This document shows positions 36,176 through 45,171 of a DNA stretch of 64,000 nt, piece after piece. The stretch spans positions 124,001 to 188,000 of the forward strand of contig CAYOAN010000004.1 of the NCBI GenBank assembly GCA_964402065.1. Direction: 5' to 3'. Below the pieces are notes generated by a model. That model searched no databases, was not told the DNA's origin, and worked only from the letters and a program-made list of their open reading frames with translations. This stretch comes from CAIWMF01 sp964402065. GTDB taxonomy: Bacteria > Verrucomicrobiota > Verrucomicrobiia > Chthoniobacterales > UBA6821. Numbering within the stretch: the first letter of the stretch is position 1; every line of letters begins with the position of its first letter. The translations under genes and the position numbers were made by a program.

Positions 36176-37420
36176 TTATCGGTCACATTCGCCAAAGACG
36201 AAGTCCAGGCTTCCAATGATGGCTACAACGTCGGAGACCATGCAACCAGGCAGCATTTTTTGAAGAATACTGCAATTCATAAATGATGGGCCTCTAATCT
36301 TAAGCCGATAAGGGGCGCCACCACCTTTGCTATGAATATAAAAACCGAGTTCACCTTTTGGGTTTTCTGCACCAAAATAAACCTCACCAGGAGGAGCATC
36401 AATGCCTTGAGTCATGACAATAAAGTGATGAATCAGCTCCTCCATTTTTTCTAAAACTGCTTCTTTTTGTGGTGGAATATTTTTAGGGTCGACAACATTA
36501 ATTGGCCCAGAAGGCAGAGAATTGATTGCTTGTTCTAAAATGCGAACACTCTGCCGCATTTCTTCCATACGGACAAGATAACGGTCATAAACATCTCCAA
36601 CACTTCCGATCGGAATATCAAAATCATAACGATGATAATCGAGGTAAGGATTAGCACGGCGCAGATCGTGTTCTATACCGGAACCACGAAGATTAGGGCC
36701 AGTCAGTGCATAGCCAATTGCTGTTTCTTGAGAAATAATTCCAAGATCCTTTGTGCGATCAACAAAAATACGATTGCGTGTCAGGAGATTGTTGACTTCT
36801 TCAAGAGCAGGTTTGAAGGTCCTTAAAAATTCTTTAAGTTGGGGAGCAAATCCTTCAGGAAGATCGCGAACTTGGCCACCAATGCGCGTATAGCTTGTTG
36901 TAAAACGAGCTCCTGTTAAGAGTTCACAAAGGTTGTAAATTTTTTCTCGTTCAGCAAACGTGAACATGAAGACAGAAACAGCACCAATATCCATGCTGGC
37001 GGCTCCAAGACCAAGCAGGTGAGCTGAAATACGAGCAAGCTCACAGCAAATAACACGAATCGTCTGACCTCGTGGAGGAAGCTCCCAACCCATGAGTTTT
37101 TCAACAGCAAGAGCGTAAGCAACATTGTTGGCGAGGGGAGCCAAATAATCTAGTCGATCAGTATAAGGAACAAACTGATTGTATTGCATGTTTTCAGCAA
37201 TTTTCTCGTCGCCACGATGAAGGTAACCGATGTGCGTCGTAACATTGGTGATAATTTCTCCGTCTAGTTCCAGTTCTAAACGAAGAACGCCGTGCGTCGC
37301 AGGATGAGAGGGCCCCATGTTGAGGGTCATTTTTTCACCTAACATGTCGTGACTTTCTTCCAGCCCCTGAAGCGTTCGGGCAAGTGTATCGGGTTGTTCA
37401 AAAACTAGAGACGTCGTCAT
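36176..37420 (-). CDS. nuoD: NADH-quinone oxidoreductase subunit D, isolated
   Basis: NuoD is the 49-kDa subunit of respiratory complex I and lines the quinone-binding cavity. The 414 residues show MTLNMGPSHPATHGVLRLE, THIGYLHRGDEKIAE, LTGARFTTSYTRIGG and the C-terminal SDVVAIIGSLDFVFGECDR. The protein looks intact and full length. No other nuo gene is within the window: pyk is downstream and a tRNA gene upstream. The rest of complex I must be encoded elsewhere. Confidence 0.95.
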   Translation of the reverse strand: MTTSLVFEQPDTLARTLQGLEESHDMLGEKMTLNMGPSHPATHGVLRLELELDGEIITNVTTHIGYLHRGDEKIAENMQYNQFVPYTDRLDYLAPLANNVAYALAVEKLMGWELPPRGQTIRVICCELARISAHLLGLGAASMDIGAVSVFMFTFAEREKIYNLCELLTGARFTTSYTRIGGQVRDLPEGFAPQLKEFLRTFKPALEEVNNLLTRNRIFVDRTKDLGIISQETAIGYALTGPNLRGSGIEHDLRRANPYLDYHRYDFDIPIGSVGDVYDRYLVRMEEMRQSVRILEQAINSLPSGPINVVDPKNIPPQKEAVLEKMEELIHHFIVMTQGIDAPPGEVYFGAENPKGELGFYIHSKGGGAPYRLKIRGPSFMNCSILQKMLPGCMVSDVVAIIGSLDFVFGECDR

Positions 37421-37524
37421 AAAGTATGAAGTCTAAAAGAGAAAAAAAGATTTGTCAGCTCTATATCACCAATTTCTTTTTTTAAGAAACTCTATTATTA
37501 CTGAAACCTATAGGCTGTGGAGAG

Positions 37525-37597
37525 TGGGGACACCTGGATTCGAACCAGGAACCAACCAGTTATGAGCCGGCTGCTCTAACCGTTGAGCTATGCCCCC
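37525..37597 (-). tRNA. tRNA with CAU anticodon (Ile2 or elongator Met)
   Basis: The minus strand folds into a 73-base tRNA. The acceptor is GGGGGCA with TGTCCCC, the D stem GCTC with GAGC, the anticodon arm GCCGG, CTCATAA, CTGGT, and the T arm CCTGG, TTCGAAT, CCAGG. The anticodon is CAU. The anticodon stem lacks the GGG/CCC pairs of an initiator, so it is elongator Met or an Ile tRNA whose C34 is made into lysidine; the D-arm and anticodon-arm sequence leans to Ile2. CCA is not encoded. Confidence 0.9.
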
Positions 37598-37618
37598 AAA
37601 TTTAAAAAAAGAAAATAG

Positions 37619-37648
37619 CCACAAAAGAGCACAAAGAACACAAAAAAA
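37619..37648. repeat. CACAAAG-type short periodic repeat
   Basis: The plus strand contains CCACAAA, AGCACAAAG, AACACAAAA, a run of short CACAAA units just upstream of the tRNA gene. It is a third sequence class of the short periodic tracts seen in intergenic DNA of this window. Confidence 0.35.
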
Positions 37649-37771
37649 TAAGCTAATAAGAAATTTTTCTCTCGTCTAAAAAAACATTCCTGTGAGAGCT
37701 AGAAAGCAATTGATGCAACATCTAGTGCGAGCGCATGAAGCAGTATTACTTTTTTCCTAATAAAAAACTTC

Positions 37772-38098
37772 TCAAAGAAATTTTCCAATCGCTGCCGTCA
37801 TGGTTTCTTCCATTTCTTCTTCTTCTTCAAGGTTGGTAAGAGGCGCAAAACGATCAGAACGAAAGCCAAGTTCCTCTGCCGAGGCCTCATCCATGTAGGG
37901 GTCTAGATCATTGATGACTTCTTCAAGAAGTAGACGATAGCTAATTCCTGGATCAGCGGCTCCCGTTCGCGTTCTTCCAATAGAACAATCACGAATGGTA
38001 TAGATCTCTCCTTTTTTGGGAAGATCTCTATAAAGCTTACGATGAAGTGGCTCAAACGTATCATTGATACAAACAACTTTTTCTCCGATATCAAACAT
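37772..38098 (-). CDS. Small acidic protein of unknown function
   Basis: The 108-residue protein starts MFDIGEKVVCINDTFEP and continues with LPKKGEIYTIRDC, a small beta-barrel-like pattern seen in many uncharacterised bacterial and phage proteins of similar length. The C-terminus is rich in glutamate (EEEEEMEETM). I recognise no named domain. It lies 40 bases after livF on the same strand and could be the last gene of the livKHMGF transcript. Confidence 0.7.
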   Translation of the reverse strand: MFDIGEKVVCINDTFEPLHRKLYRDLPKKGEIYTIRDCSIGRTRTGAADPGISYRLLLEEVINDLDPYMDEASAEELGFRSDRFAPLTNLEEEEEMEETMTAAIGKFL

Positions 38099-38138
38099 AG
38101 AGTGAGGTTATAGCGTGTAAGTTATAGTAAAAGAAAGA

Positions 38139-38849
38139 TTACTTTCCTAAATATCCATCTCGAATTTTTGGATGTGCTAATAATTCTTGAGCGCTTCCAG
38201 AAAGAGTAATTTGGCCTAGCTCGAGCAGGTAAGCATCATTCGCATAGCGAAGTGCTAAGTTAGCATTTTGTTCAACGAGGAGAATAGCAACCCCTTCTTC
38301 ATGAATCGAACGTAAGATATTAAAAATATCTTGAACCAAAATAGGAGAAAGCCCCATAGAAGGCTCGTCAAGAAGTAACAAGCGCGGATGTGTCATCAAT
38401 GCACGGGCAACTGCCAACATTTGCTGTTCTCCTCCAGAAAGTGTTCCAGCAATTTGCTTTGTTCTTTCTTTGAGCCTAGGAAAGAGATGGTACATCCGCT
38501 CCAAATCTTGTTTAAATGTCTTTCTATTCCGCGTTGCCCACGCTCCTAATGTTAAATTTTCAAGGACTGTAAGGTTCCCAAAAATACTCCGCCCTTCAGG
38601 AACAAGATTTAAACCTAAGTGCACTCGCTCTTCGGCGGGAAGATGATCGATAGGTTGCCCTTCAACAAAAAGTTTTCCATGTGATGGAATCTCTCCAGCA
38701 ATAGCACGCAAAGCGGATGATTTTCCGGCTCCATTAGCTCCAACTAAAGCTACAAAGCCACCAGCAGGGACTTCTAGCGAGATACCGCGTACTGCATGAA
38801 CCTCGCCATAGGAGACATTCAAGTTTGAAATTGATAAAGCAGAATCCAT
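38139..38849 (-). CDS. livF: Branched-chain amino-acid ABC transporter ATP-binding protein LivF
   Basis: LivF is one of two ATPases of the LIV-type importer. In 236 residues it has Walker A GANGAGKSS, the ABC signature LSGGEQQML, and Walker B LLLLDEPSMGLSP. The start SALSISNLNVSYGEVHAVRG and the segment LNLVPEGRSIF are typical of LivF rather than LivG. It is 25 bases after livG in the livKHMGF run. Confidence 0.95.
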   Translation of the reverse strand: MDSALSISNLNVSYGEVHAVRGISLEVPAGGFVALVGANGAGKSSALRAIAGEIPSHGKLFVEGQPIDHLPAEERVHLGLNLVPEGRSIFGNLTVLENLTLGAWATRNRKTFKQDLERMYHLFPRLKERTKQIAGTLSGGEQQMLAVARALMTHPRLLLLDEPSMGLSPILVQDIFNILRSIHEEGVAILLVEQNANLALRYANDAYLLELGQITLSGSAQELLAHPKIRDGYLGK

Positions 38850-38874
38850 TTTTTAATAATTCAAATTTTTTATT

Positions 38875-39651
38875 TTATGACTCCGTCCCCAAGTAAGCCT
38901 CAATCACACGTTTGTTATTTTTGATTTCAGTTGGCAAGCCTTCCGCAATGAGCGAGCCAAAATCAAGTACCAAAAGGCGAGAACAAAGCTCCATAACAAA
39001 TCCCATATGGTGTTCGATAAGGATAAAGGTTGAAGAAAATTCTCGTTGCACCCATCGCAAAAGTTCTAGCACTTTTGCTATTTCTTGTTCATTCATTCCT
39101 GCCACTGGTTCATCGAGTAGAAGCAGTTTTGGGTCTAATGCTAAAGCACGAGCAATTTCTAAGCGTCGTTGAAACCCATATGGCAAGCCTCCAGCAGGCT
39201 GCTCAGCTGCATCAGCCATGCCCAACATATCAAGCAATTCCAAAGCCTTTTTATTAGAAATTTTTTCTTGAGAGCGTGTAAAAGGTGTTCTCAAAAGCGC
39301 CCCAACTGGGGTGTAGCTCAAACGTGAGTCGTAAGCGATTCGAACATTTTCTAAAACGCTGAGCTGTTTAAAGAGTCTAATGTTTTGAAAAGTTCTAGCA
39401 ATGCCAAGGCGAGCAATGATAGCGGGAGAAGAACCATGGATGGGTTTTTGTTGCCAGAAAATACTTCCTTCTGTTGGAGTATAGAATCCTGTTAGCAAAT
39501 TAAAGAGGGTTGTCTTTCCTGCACCGTTCGGCCCAATGATACCGAGGCATTCTTGTGGCTGAATATGGAACGAAAGGTTAGCTAAACTCTGACGCCCACC
39601 AAAACTCTTGGAGAGATTAGTTGTTTTTAAAATAGGTGAGGTAGCGTCCAT
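38875..39651 (-). CDS. livG: Branched-chain amino-acid ABC transporter ATP-binding protein LivG
   Basis: LivG is the second ATPase of the importer. The 258-residue protein has Walker A GPNGAGKTT followed by LFNLLTGFYTPTEG, the LivG-type ARTFQNIRLF, and Walker B LLLLDEPVAGMN. The ABC signature appears degenerate, reading LPYGFQRRLEIARAL in place of LSGGQ; the same variant (SYG.QRRLEIARAL) is common in LivG. Its start codon shares a base with the livM stop, so translation is coupled. Confidence 0.95.
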   Translation of the reverse strand: MDATSPILKTTNLSKSFGGRQSLANLSFHIQPQECLGIIGPNGAGKTTLFNLLTGFYTPTEGSIFWQQKPIHGSSPAIIARLGIARTFQNIRLFKQLSVLENVRIAYDSRLSYTPVGALLRTPFTRSQEKISNKKALELLDMLGMADAAEQPAGGLPYGFQRRLEIARALALDPKLLLLDEPVAGMNEQEIAKVLELLRWVQREFSSTFILIEHHMGFVMELCSRLLVLDFGSLIAEGLPTEIKNNKRVIEAYLGTES

Positions 39652-40622
39652 TACTCGGATGAAGTTAAGGTTTTTGCTGGATTAGGATGCAACCATTTAA
39701 ATTCTTTGAATCCCATAATTCCTCGCGGCCTGAAAAGCATTAAGAGCACAAGCAAAAACGGCATAACTACCATACGCCAGACGCCAAGTGGCTGTAATAG
39801 CTGATTGAGAATCGTGAAGATTCCTGCTCCCAAAAAAGAACCAGAGATCGAAGCCACACCACCAAGGTAGACCATGACAAGAATGTCAGTTGACTTTAAG
39901 ATATCAAAAGAGCTTGGGTTGATAAATTGGATTTGATGTGCAAAAAGAGCACCAGCAACACCCGCAAAAAAGGAAGAGACCACAAAAGCGATCATCTTTG
40001 CTTTGCGTGTTGAAACGCCCATAGCCTCTGCAGCAATTTCATCTTCACGAATAGCTTCAATACTTCGGCCAAATTTGGAGTAAACTAGATTTCGAATTAG
40101 CCAAAAGGAAAGTAAGAAAAAAAGACACGTCCATGGCAATGTAGTCAACCTTGGAATACCTAAAAAGCCACGAGGTCCACCCACGTAAGAAATATTTTCT
40201 AAACCTGATTTAACAATCATGAGAAAGGCAAGGGTGATGATAGCCAGATAATCGCCTCGTGTTTTAAAAGAAAGAAAAGCAAGTGGGATGCCTACAAGAG
40301 AAGCTGCACTCCCTCCGATTAAGACGGAACAAGGAAATAGAATCCATGGTGCAACTCCAGGGAGCAGTCGAACTGTGACAATGGCAGAAGTATACGCTCC
40401 CAACCCCATAAAAGCAGCATGTCCCACTGAAAATTCCCCCATATAACCATTCACCAAATTGAGGCTCAGAGCCAAAATGGCATTGATCAAAAGCGTAATG
40501 AGAATAAAAACCAGATAATTATTTAAATATTCTGGCAACACAAAGGCTGCGGCGATGCTGAGAAGAACGACAACACAGCGAGTAATGAGGCGCGAGTAAT
40601 ATGTAGAAGAAAAAATAGCCAT
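39651..40622 (-). CDS. livM: Branched-chain amino-acid ABC transporter permease LivM
   Basis: LivM is a permease subunit with about eight to ten helices. It shows NLVNGYMGEFSVGHAAFMGLGAY-type residues near the N-terminus (NGYMGEFSVGH) and, in the cytoplasmic loop, SKFGRSIEAIREDEIAAEAMGV, which contacts the ATPases. ATG 40622 (MAIFSSTYYS) is preferred to one 48 bases earlier because the first helix starts soon after. The family is 300-340 residues long and this is 323. Confidence 0.92.
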   Translation of the reverse strand: MAIFSSTYYSRLITRCVVVLLSIAAAFVLPEYLNNYLVFILITLLINAILALSLNLVNGYMGEFSVGHAAFMGLGAYTSAIVTVRLLPGVAPWILFPCSVLIGGSAASLVGIPLAFLSFKTRGDYLAIITLAFLMIVKSGLENISYVGGPRGFLGIPRLTTLPWTCLFFLLSFWLIRNLVYSKFGRSIEAIREDEIAAEAMGVSTRKAKMIAFVVSSFFAGVAGALFAHQIQFINPSSFDILKSTDILVMVYLGGVASISGSFLGAGIFTILNQLLQPLGVWRMVVMPFLLVLLMLFRPRGIMGFKEFKWLHPNPAKTLTSSE

Positions 40623-40735
40623 TGTCAGAATGAAAAAATTAGTGCTCCCATTTAAAAATACAACAGTCAATTAACAATTAGTTTTAAACTTTTTTAACGA
40701 CGTTCTCCAGGATTTCAGGGGCCGCAAGAATAATG

Positions 40736-41611
40736 TTATACTTTCCGGATGGGAGGCTCTCCTAGTAGTCCATACGGCTTCACAATTAAAATAAGAAGCA
40801 GTAGCGAATAAGCAATTAAATCGCGATAGGTTGAAGGGAGTAATGTAACGCTAATAATTTCAGTTGCTCCCAAAATATAACCTCCGAGAACAGCGCCTCT
40901 CATATTTCCGATACCACCAATCACAGCTCCTACAAAGGCTTTCCACCCAATTACAATACCCATAGAGGAAGAAATAACGGGGTAAGCGAGAGCGTAGAGC
41001 AGCCCTGCAGAACCTCCAAGGGCTGCACCAAGCGCAAAAGTCATTGAAATAATTTTATTAGCAGGAATTCCTAAAAGAGGAACCATTGCATGATTAAAAG
41101 AAAGAGCTCTCATCGCGATCCCAAAACGTGTTCTTCTAATAATTAAATCGAGTAAAACCATCAAGAGAATAGAAATCCCAATGATAGTAAGTTGAAGCGA
41201 GGAAATTGTAACACCTCCAACATAGTAGGAAGTATTAACCAAGAGCGTTGGCATATGTCGAGGATAGGGACTAAATCCAAGCGTGATGTTTTCAATGATT
41301 AATCCACAACCTAGAGCTGTAATAATCGCAGAAACTCGCGGCGCTTTGCGGATGGGCCGATAAGCAAAACGCTCAATTAAAGCGCCCAATAAGGCAATAA
41401 GGCTCATGGTCAGCAAGAGCACCGCCCAAAATGGAGCTCGCACATAACTTTCAATAAGCAGCGCTACAAAAGCACCGAGCATAAAAAGATCTCCATGTGC
41501 AAAATTAATCATCGTGAGGACGCCGTAAACAAGGCTATACCCTAATGCAATCAGTGCGTAGATCGAACCAAGCTGAAGGGCATTGATGGTTTGCTGAGCG
41601 AAGTAGTTCAT
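40736..41611 (-). CDS. livH: Branched-chain amino-acid ABC transporter permease LivH
   Basis: LivH is the other permease of the importer. The 291-residue form begins MNYFAQQTINALQLGSIYAL, then YGVLTMINFAHGDLFMLGAF, the hallmark of this family. The loop RTRFGIAMRALSFNHAMVPLLGI is the ATPase-contact region. I chose ATG 41611; an in-frame ATG 42 bases upstream would add a short hydrophobic stretch. The gap to livM is 113 bases, that to the binding-protein gene is about 200. Confidence 0.92.
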   Translation of the reverse strand: MNYFAQQTINALQLGSIYALIALGYSLVYGVLTMINFAHGDLFMLGAFVALLIESYVRAPFWAVLLLTMSLIALLGALIERFAYRPIRKAPRVSAIITALGCGLIIENITLGFSPYPRHMPTLLVNTSYYVGGVTISSLQLTIIGISILLMVLLDLIIRRTRFGIAMRALSFNHAMVPLLGIPANKIISMTFALGAALGGSAGLLYALAYPVISSSMGIVIGWKAFVGAVIGGIGNMRGAVLGGYILGATEIISVTLLPSTYRDLIAYSLLLLILIVKPYGLLGEPPIRKV

Positions 41612-41817
41612 GAATGAAGAGGCTATGGGCTGTAGAAAAAGAGATAGAATCATAAAATAAAAAATGAAGAAATATTTAAAAGTGAAGAACGTGTTTAAAA
41701 TCCACTAAGGCTAGTAAAAAGCATGGTGCCTCACTGCCTAGAAATTGAACGTTGTATTAAACGTGAGTTGACGAGCACCTAAGTAACCACAGCTTCAGTA
41801 GAAATTGAGCCACGCTC

Positions 41818-42981
41818 TTAAGGTTCTACCGTTGTCACATAACCAAAAGCACCATCCTTGACTGTCAATATAACAATGCTTTTCTTAGGATCATGACTCT
41901 TTGGTTCATAAATAAAATTTCCTGTGATCCCAGAGAAACGGTCAACCGTGCCCATTGAGTCAAGAATCGCAATCCGATCAGGCTTTCCTGCTTTCACGAT
42001 GGCCTCTGTCAAAATCCCCATGGTATCGTAGGTTAAGGCAGCAATATCATCGGGAAGTTGACCAAATTTGTTTTGATACTCAGTAATAAAGTTCTTGATT
42101 TGAGAAGCATTAGATTGTGTTGAGAAATGATTAGAAAGAAAAGAGCCATTTAAGTAGTGGCCAGAATCGAGTTTTAACATTTCAGGAGTACTCCAAGAAT
42201 TCCCTCCAAGAAAAATCGCAGTAATTCCTAAACGCCGGGCTTGTTCTGCAATGAGGGGAGCATCGTTATAGTAAGCTGGTAAAAAAAGAAGCTCAGGGTT
42301 TGCTTTTTTAATCTTTGTAAGCTGAGCACTAAAATCACGATCGCCTGTTGTGTATGTTTCTGTATCAACAATTGTGCCTCCTTTTTCGGTAAAAGCTTTT
42401 TTGAAAAGAGCCGTTGCACTCGTAGGATATTCGCTAGAAATATCATAGAGAATAGCAGCACGTTTGAGATTCAGGTTATTTCTAGCAAATTGAGCCAATG
42501 AGGGAATTTCAAGAACATCAGTAAAGCATCCGCGATAGACATACTTTTTAAAAACTTTTGTTTTAGCATTCATCGTTGTGAGAGGATTTGTTGACCAGGG
42601 TGAAAACATAAGGCAATGAAGGCTCTCTGCAATTTCCGCTGATGGAATTGCACAGGAACTAATGTTAGGTCCCACCATAGCTAGAATATTTTCTTGAGAA
42701 ATAAGGCGTTGTGCCACAGCAGCAGCTTGCTCAGGCTTGCCTCCATTATCTCCAACAATCAAAGAAACAGGCATTTTGACACCGCCAACATCAACTCCTC
42801 CTCGTTGATTGATATGTTCTACAAAAAGTTTTGCCGCATTAACGCAAGAGGCTCCCACTGCTGGAACTTCGCCAGTCAGTTCAGCGTTAATTCCAATTTT
42901 GAGAACTTTTTTATTAGAAGGACAACCAATAACAAGCAGAGAAAAAACGAGAAAAAAAAGATGAAGAAGGTTTTTTTTCAT
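41818..42981 (-). CDS. livK: Branched-chain amino-acid ABC transporter substrate-binding lipoprotein
   Basis: The protein is the periplasmic-facing receptor of the importer. The lipobox LLVIGC (Cys20) follows a short signal, so it is predicted to be lipid-anchored. The mature domain has KIGINAELTGEVPAVG at the start and GDNGGKPEQAAAVAQRLI, as in LivJ/LivK and related type I binding proteins. It has 387 residues. ATG 42981 is chosen because an upstream in-frame start would overlap the preceding gene. Which amino acid it binds cannot be read from sequence. Confidence 0.92.
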   Translation of the reverse strand: MKKNLLHLFFLVFSLLVIGCPSNKKVLKIGINAELTGEVPAVGASCVNAAKLFVEHINQRGGVDVGGVKMPVSLIVGDNGGKPEQAAAVAQRLISQENILAMVGPNISSCAIPSAEIAESLHCLMFSPWSTNPLTTMNAKTKVFKKYVYRGCFTDVLEIPSLAQFARNNLNLKRAAILYDISSEYPTSATALFKKAFTEKGGTIVDTETYTTGDRDFSAQLTKIKKANPELLFLPAYYNDAPLIAEQARRLGITAIFLGGNSWSTPEMLKLDSGHYLNGSFLSNHFSTQSNASQIKNFITEYQNKFGQLPDDIAALTYDTMGILTEAIVKAGKPDRIAILDSMGTVDRFSGITGNFIYEPKSHDPKKSIVILTVKDGAFGYVTTVEP

Positions 42982-43007
42982 AAGATGATTAGCAAGACGA
43001 AAGCGTG

Positions 43008-43469
43008 CTAAAAAGTTTTTGCTGATGAACAAGCTGCTCTTCTTTTGAGCGTAAAAGAAAGCGGTGATACAACATCTCCAGTCTTGTCACTTTTTTTCTT
43101 TACCTCAAAAGTAACTGGCTCAATTCGATCTTGGAAAGTAGGCGAAGAAACATAATTCAGGGGCGCTTCCAGTTCTTCCGAAACAAGTGGATTGATCTCT
43201 TGCTGGTGATTTAATCGAGGTGCTCGTAAAATCAAAACGCTCAAGAAAACTGCAATGGCAGTAGCACTTGCATAGGCTAATGTTGGAATGTGGAAATGAG
43301 TAAAGATATTTTCAAATTGAGCCTGAATTTTTTCGAAAAATGAAGGGTTCATGGAGAGGCGTGCTTGGCGTCGATGAAACTCATCAATAAAATGTTCTAC
43401 TGCATCTGGTGAAGGAATCTCACACTGATGAGCTACCCGTAATAAATTCTGAAGCACTTGGTCATCCAT
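43008..43469 (-). CDS. Single-pass membrane protein after the ECF sigma gene, possible regulator
   Basis: The 153-residue protein has a soluble N-terminal part (about 1-60), one membrane helix near residues 64-82 (TLAYASATAIAVFLSVLIL) and a C-terminal region with no known fold. It begins 29 bases after the sigma factor stop. The arrangement, cytoplasmic domain, helix, extracytoplasmic domain, is that of an anti-sigma factor, but no zinc-binding HxxxCxxC motif is visible, so this is only suggested by position. Confidence 0.7.
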   Translation of the reverse strand: MDDQVLQNLLRVAHQCEIPSPDAVEHFIDEFHRRQARLSMNPSFFEKIQAQFENIFTHFHIPTLAYASATAIAVFLSVLILRAPRLNHQQEINPLVSEELEAPLNYVSSPTFQDRIEPVTFEVKKKSDKTGDVVSPLSFTLKRRAACSSAKTF

Positions 43470-43498
43470 AAATAGTAATAACAGAAGGGATCTTAGTT

Positions 43499-44086
43499 TT
43501 ATTTTACATGAAACTCTTGAAGCGAGTTTTTTAATTGTTGATGAGCATAAAAAAGACGCGATCGCACAGTCCCTTCTGTTGTTTTTAAAATTTTAGCAAT
43601 TTCAGACTGAGGGATACCTTGAATATCAAAAAGAGTCACAACAGCTCGATGATGCTGTGAAAGTTTGCTCATTGCGATGGTCAACTTTTTTTGAAATTCT
43701 TGCGTGTTGATTAAATGGCGGGGATCTTTTTTATTAGCGGCCTCTAAAAAACCAGGATCACTTTCTAGAAATTCCTCAGTATTATCAATGCTCGAATGTT
43801 GGCGACGCTTTCTTTTTTTTAGAAAATTCAACGTCATGTTTACAGCAATGCGGTGAATCCAGGTATAAAAACTCGATTCTCCCTTGAAGGTTCCAATAGA
43901 GCGGTAAGCCTTAGAAAAGGTGTCCTGCAACAAATCATTAGTATCCTCATGATTGGAAGTCATGTGATAGATTAGCCCATAAAGCCGACCATGATATTTT
44001 CGAATGAGATCATCAAAGGCAGAGACATCTCCTTCTTTTGTTTTGACGACGAGGTCACTATCAGAAATTGCTTCAATGGGCAACAT
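43499..44086 (-). CDS. ECF-family RNA polymerase sigma factor
   Basis: The 195-residue sigma-70-like protein has region 2 (about 10-85), including DLLQDTFSKAYRSIGTFKGESSFYTW-type residues (short form DLLQDTFSKAYR), and region 4 (about 130-190) with the helix-turn-helix QSEIAKILKTTEGTVRSRL. It lacks regions 1 and 3, as ECF (RpoE-like) factors do. It directs transcription of an unidentified regulon and is placed with the membrane protein gene that follows. Whether it controls the downstream liv genes is unknown. Confidence 0.92.
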   Translation of the reverse strand: MLPIEAISDSDLVVKTKEGDVSAFDDLIRKYHGRLYGLIYHMTSNHEDTNDLLQDTFSKAYRSIGTFKGESSFYTWIHRIAVNMTLNFLKKRKRRQHSSIDNTEEFLESDPGFLEAANKKDPRHLINTQEFQKKLTIAMSKLSQHHRAVVTLFDIQGIPQSEIAKILKTTEGTVRSRLFYAHQQLKNSLQEFHVK

Positions 44087-44131
44087 GGAAGCAAAGCCTA
44101 TGCTGTTTTTCCCTTAAGAGAAATCATTTTT

Positions 44132-45034
44132 TTAAACTAAAACAGCTAAGCGTTTCTTTTCGATCGTAATCTTAATCGGAATATGAGCTATCATCTCGCC
44201 ATCTAATTCAAAAGGAATTTTAAAACGGCTATCTTGAGGAGTAATAGTAAACTCTTTGGCTTTGAAATATTGGACCGTCCGAAGAGATTTTGACCGCCCA
44301 ATAAGCAATGCAGGAAGATTCCATAACAACTCCCAAAAATGATGATATTTAAAGAGGAGAGCATGAAGGTAGCCATCATCAAGAGCTGCCTCTGGAAAAA
44401 AAGGAAAAGCACCCCCATAAAACTTTCCATTTCCTAATAAGAGAGAAGAACCTTTTTGTTCGATCGCTTCTTCACAATGAAGCAGAAACATTGGTTGTTT
44501 TTTAAAAAGAAGTTTTAAAAAGGAGAAAAAATAACTGACAGGGCCAAAAGCCATCTTGGATTCGTTACTGGTCTCCTCCAAGACTTCAGCATCTAAGCCA
44601 ATCCCAGCTAGCTGAACAAAGAACCGTTGTTGTTGTGTTTTAAGATGAGTCACACACGCAAGATCGACATGACGAAATCGATTTTCTAAAATCACCTCCC
44701 ATGCCCCTTCAAGGGAATCGAGTGGAAGCTTTAACTCTGTTGCAAAAACATTCATTGTCCCAAGCGGCAAGATGCCCAGAGATGGCAAAGGAGTACCACT
44801 TACAGAGCTAGAAATCAGTCCATTCATCACTTCATTAATCAAACCATCACCACCTGCAGCAACAATTTTTTGATACCCTTGTGCAACAGCTTCTCTAGCT
44901 AACTCTTCAGCTTCTCGTGGATAAGTAGTTAGTTTAATCACAGGATTGCCGGGAAGTTCTTGCAGTACCTCCACAAAACTTCTAGCTCGGCCACTTCCTG
45001 CAGCTGGATTTAGGATCACAAAGGGAGAATTCAT
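44132..45034 (-). CDS. Diacylglycerol kinase-family lipid kinase
   Basis: The 300-residue protein has the DAGK catalytic fold: ILNPAAGSGRARSF at the start and AAGGDGLINEVMNGL, then LGILPLGTMNVFATEL. This is the bacterial YegS/DgkB group, which phosphorylates a membrane lipid. The usual GGDGT nucleotide motif here reads GGDGL, so the conserved threonine is leucine; activity may be altered. The C-terminal beta-sandwich (IPFELDGEMIAH) is present. It is 46 bases upstream of the sigma factor on the same strand. Confidence 0.88.
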   Translation of the reverse strand: MNSPFVILNPAAGSGRARSFVEVLQELPGNPVIKLTTYPREAEELAREAVAQGYQKIVAAGGDGLINEVMNGLISSSVSGTPLPSLGILPLGTMNVFATELKLPLDSLEGAWEVILENRFRHVDLACVTHLKTQQQRFFVQLAGIGLDAEVLEETSNESKMAFGPVSYFFSFLKLLFKKQPMFLLHCEEAIEQKGSSLLLGNGKFYGGAFPFFPEAALDDGYLHALLFKYHHFWELLWNLPALLIGRSKSLRTVQYFKAKEFTITPQDSRFKIPFELDGEMIAHIPIKITIEKKRLAVLV

Positions 45035-45171
45035 TCAAAATGAAGTAACGAGCAAAGAATCAAGAGTCAACATAAACAGAAAAACAATTCATCTTGTTTT
45101 TACCAACATTTGCAACTCACTGGAGTAACTAATTAACTTCCAATCAGCCAAGATCTGGCTACAGTTTTTTC

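Noticed and set aside
45140..45165. CCTGTAR-type leader repeat before the AsmA-like gene
   Set aside because: The CTGTAGCC match is in the opposite orientation and is part of a small hairpin (AGCCA with TGGCT), so it is not counted.
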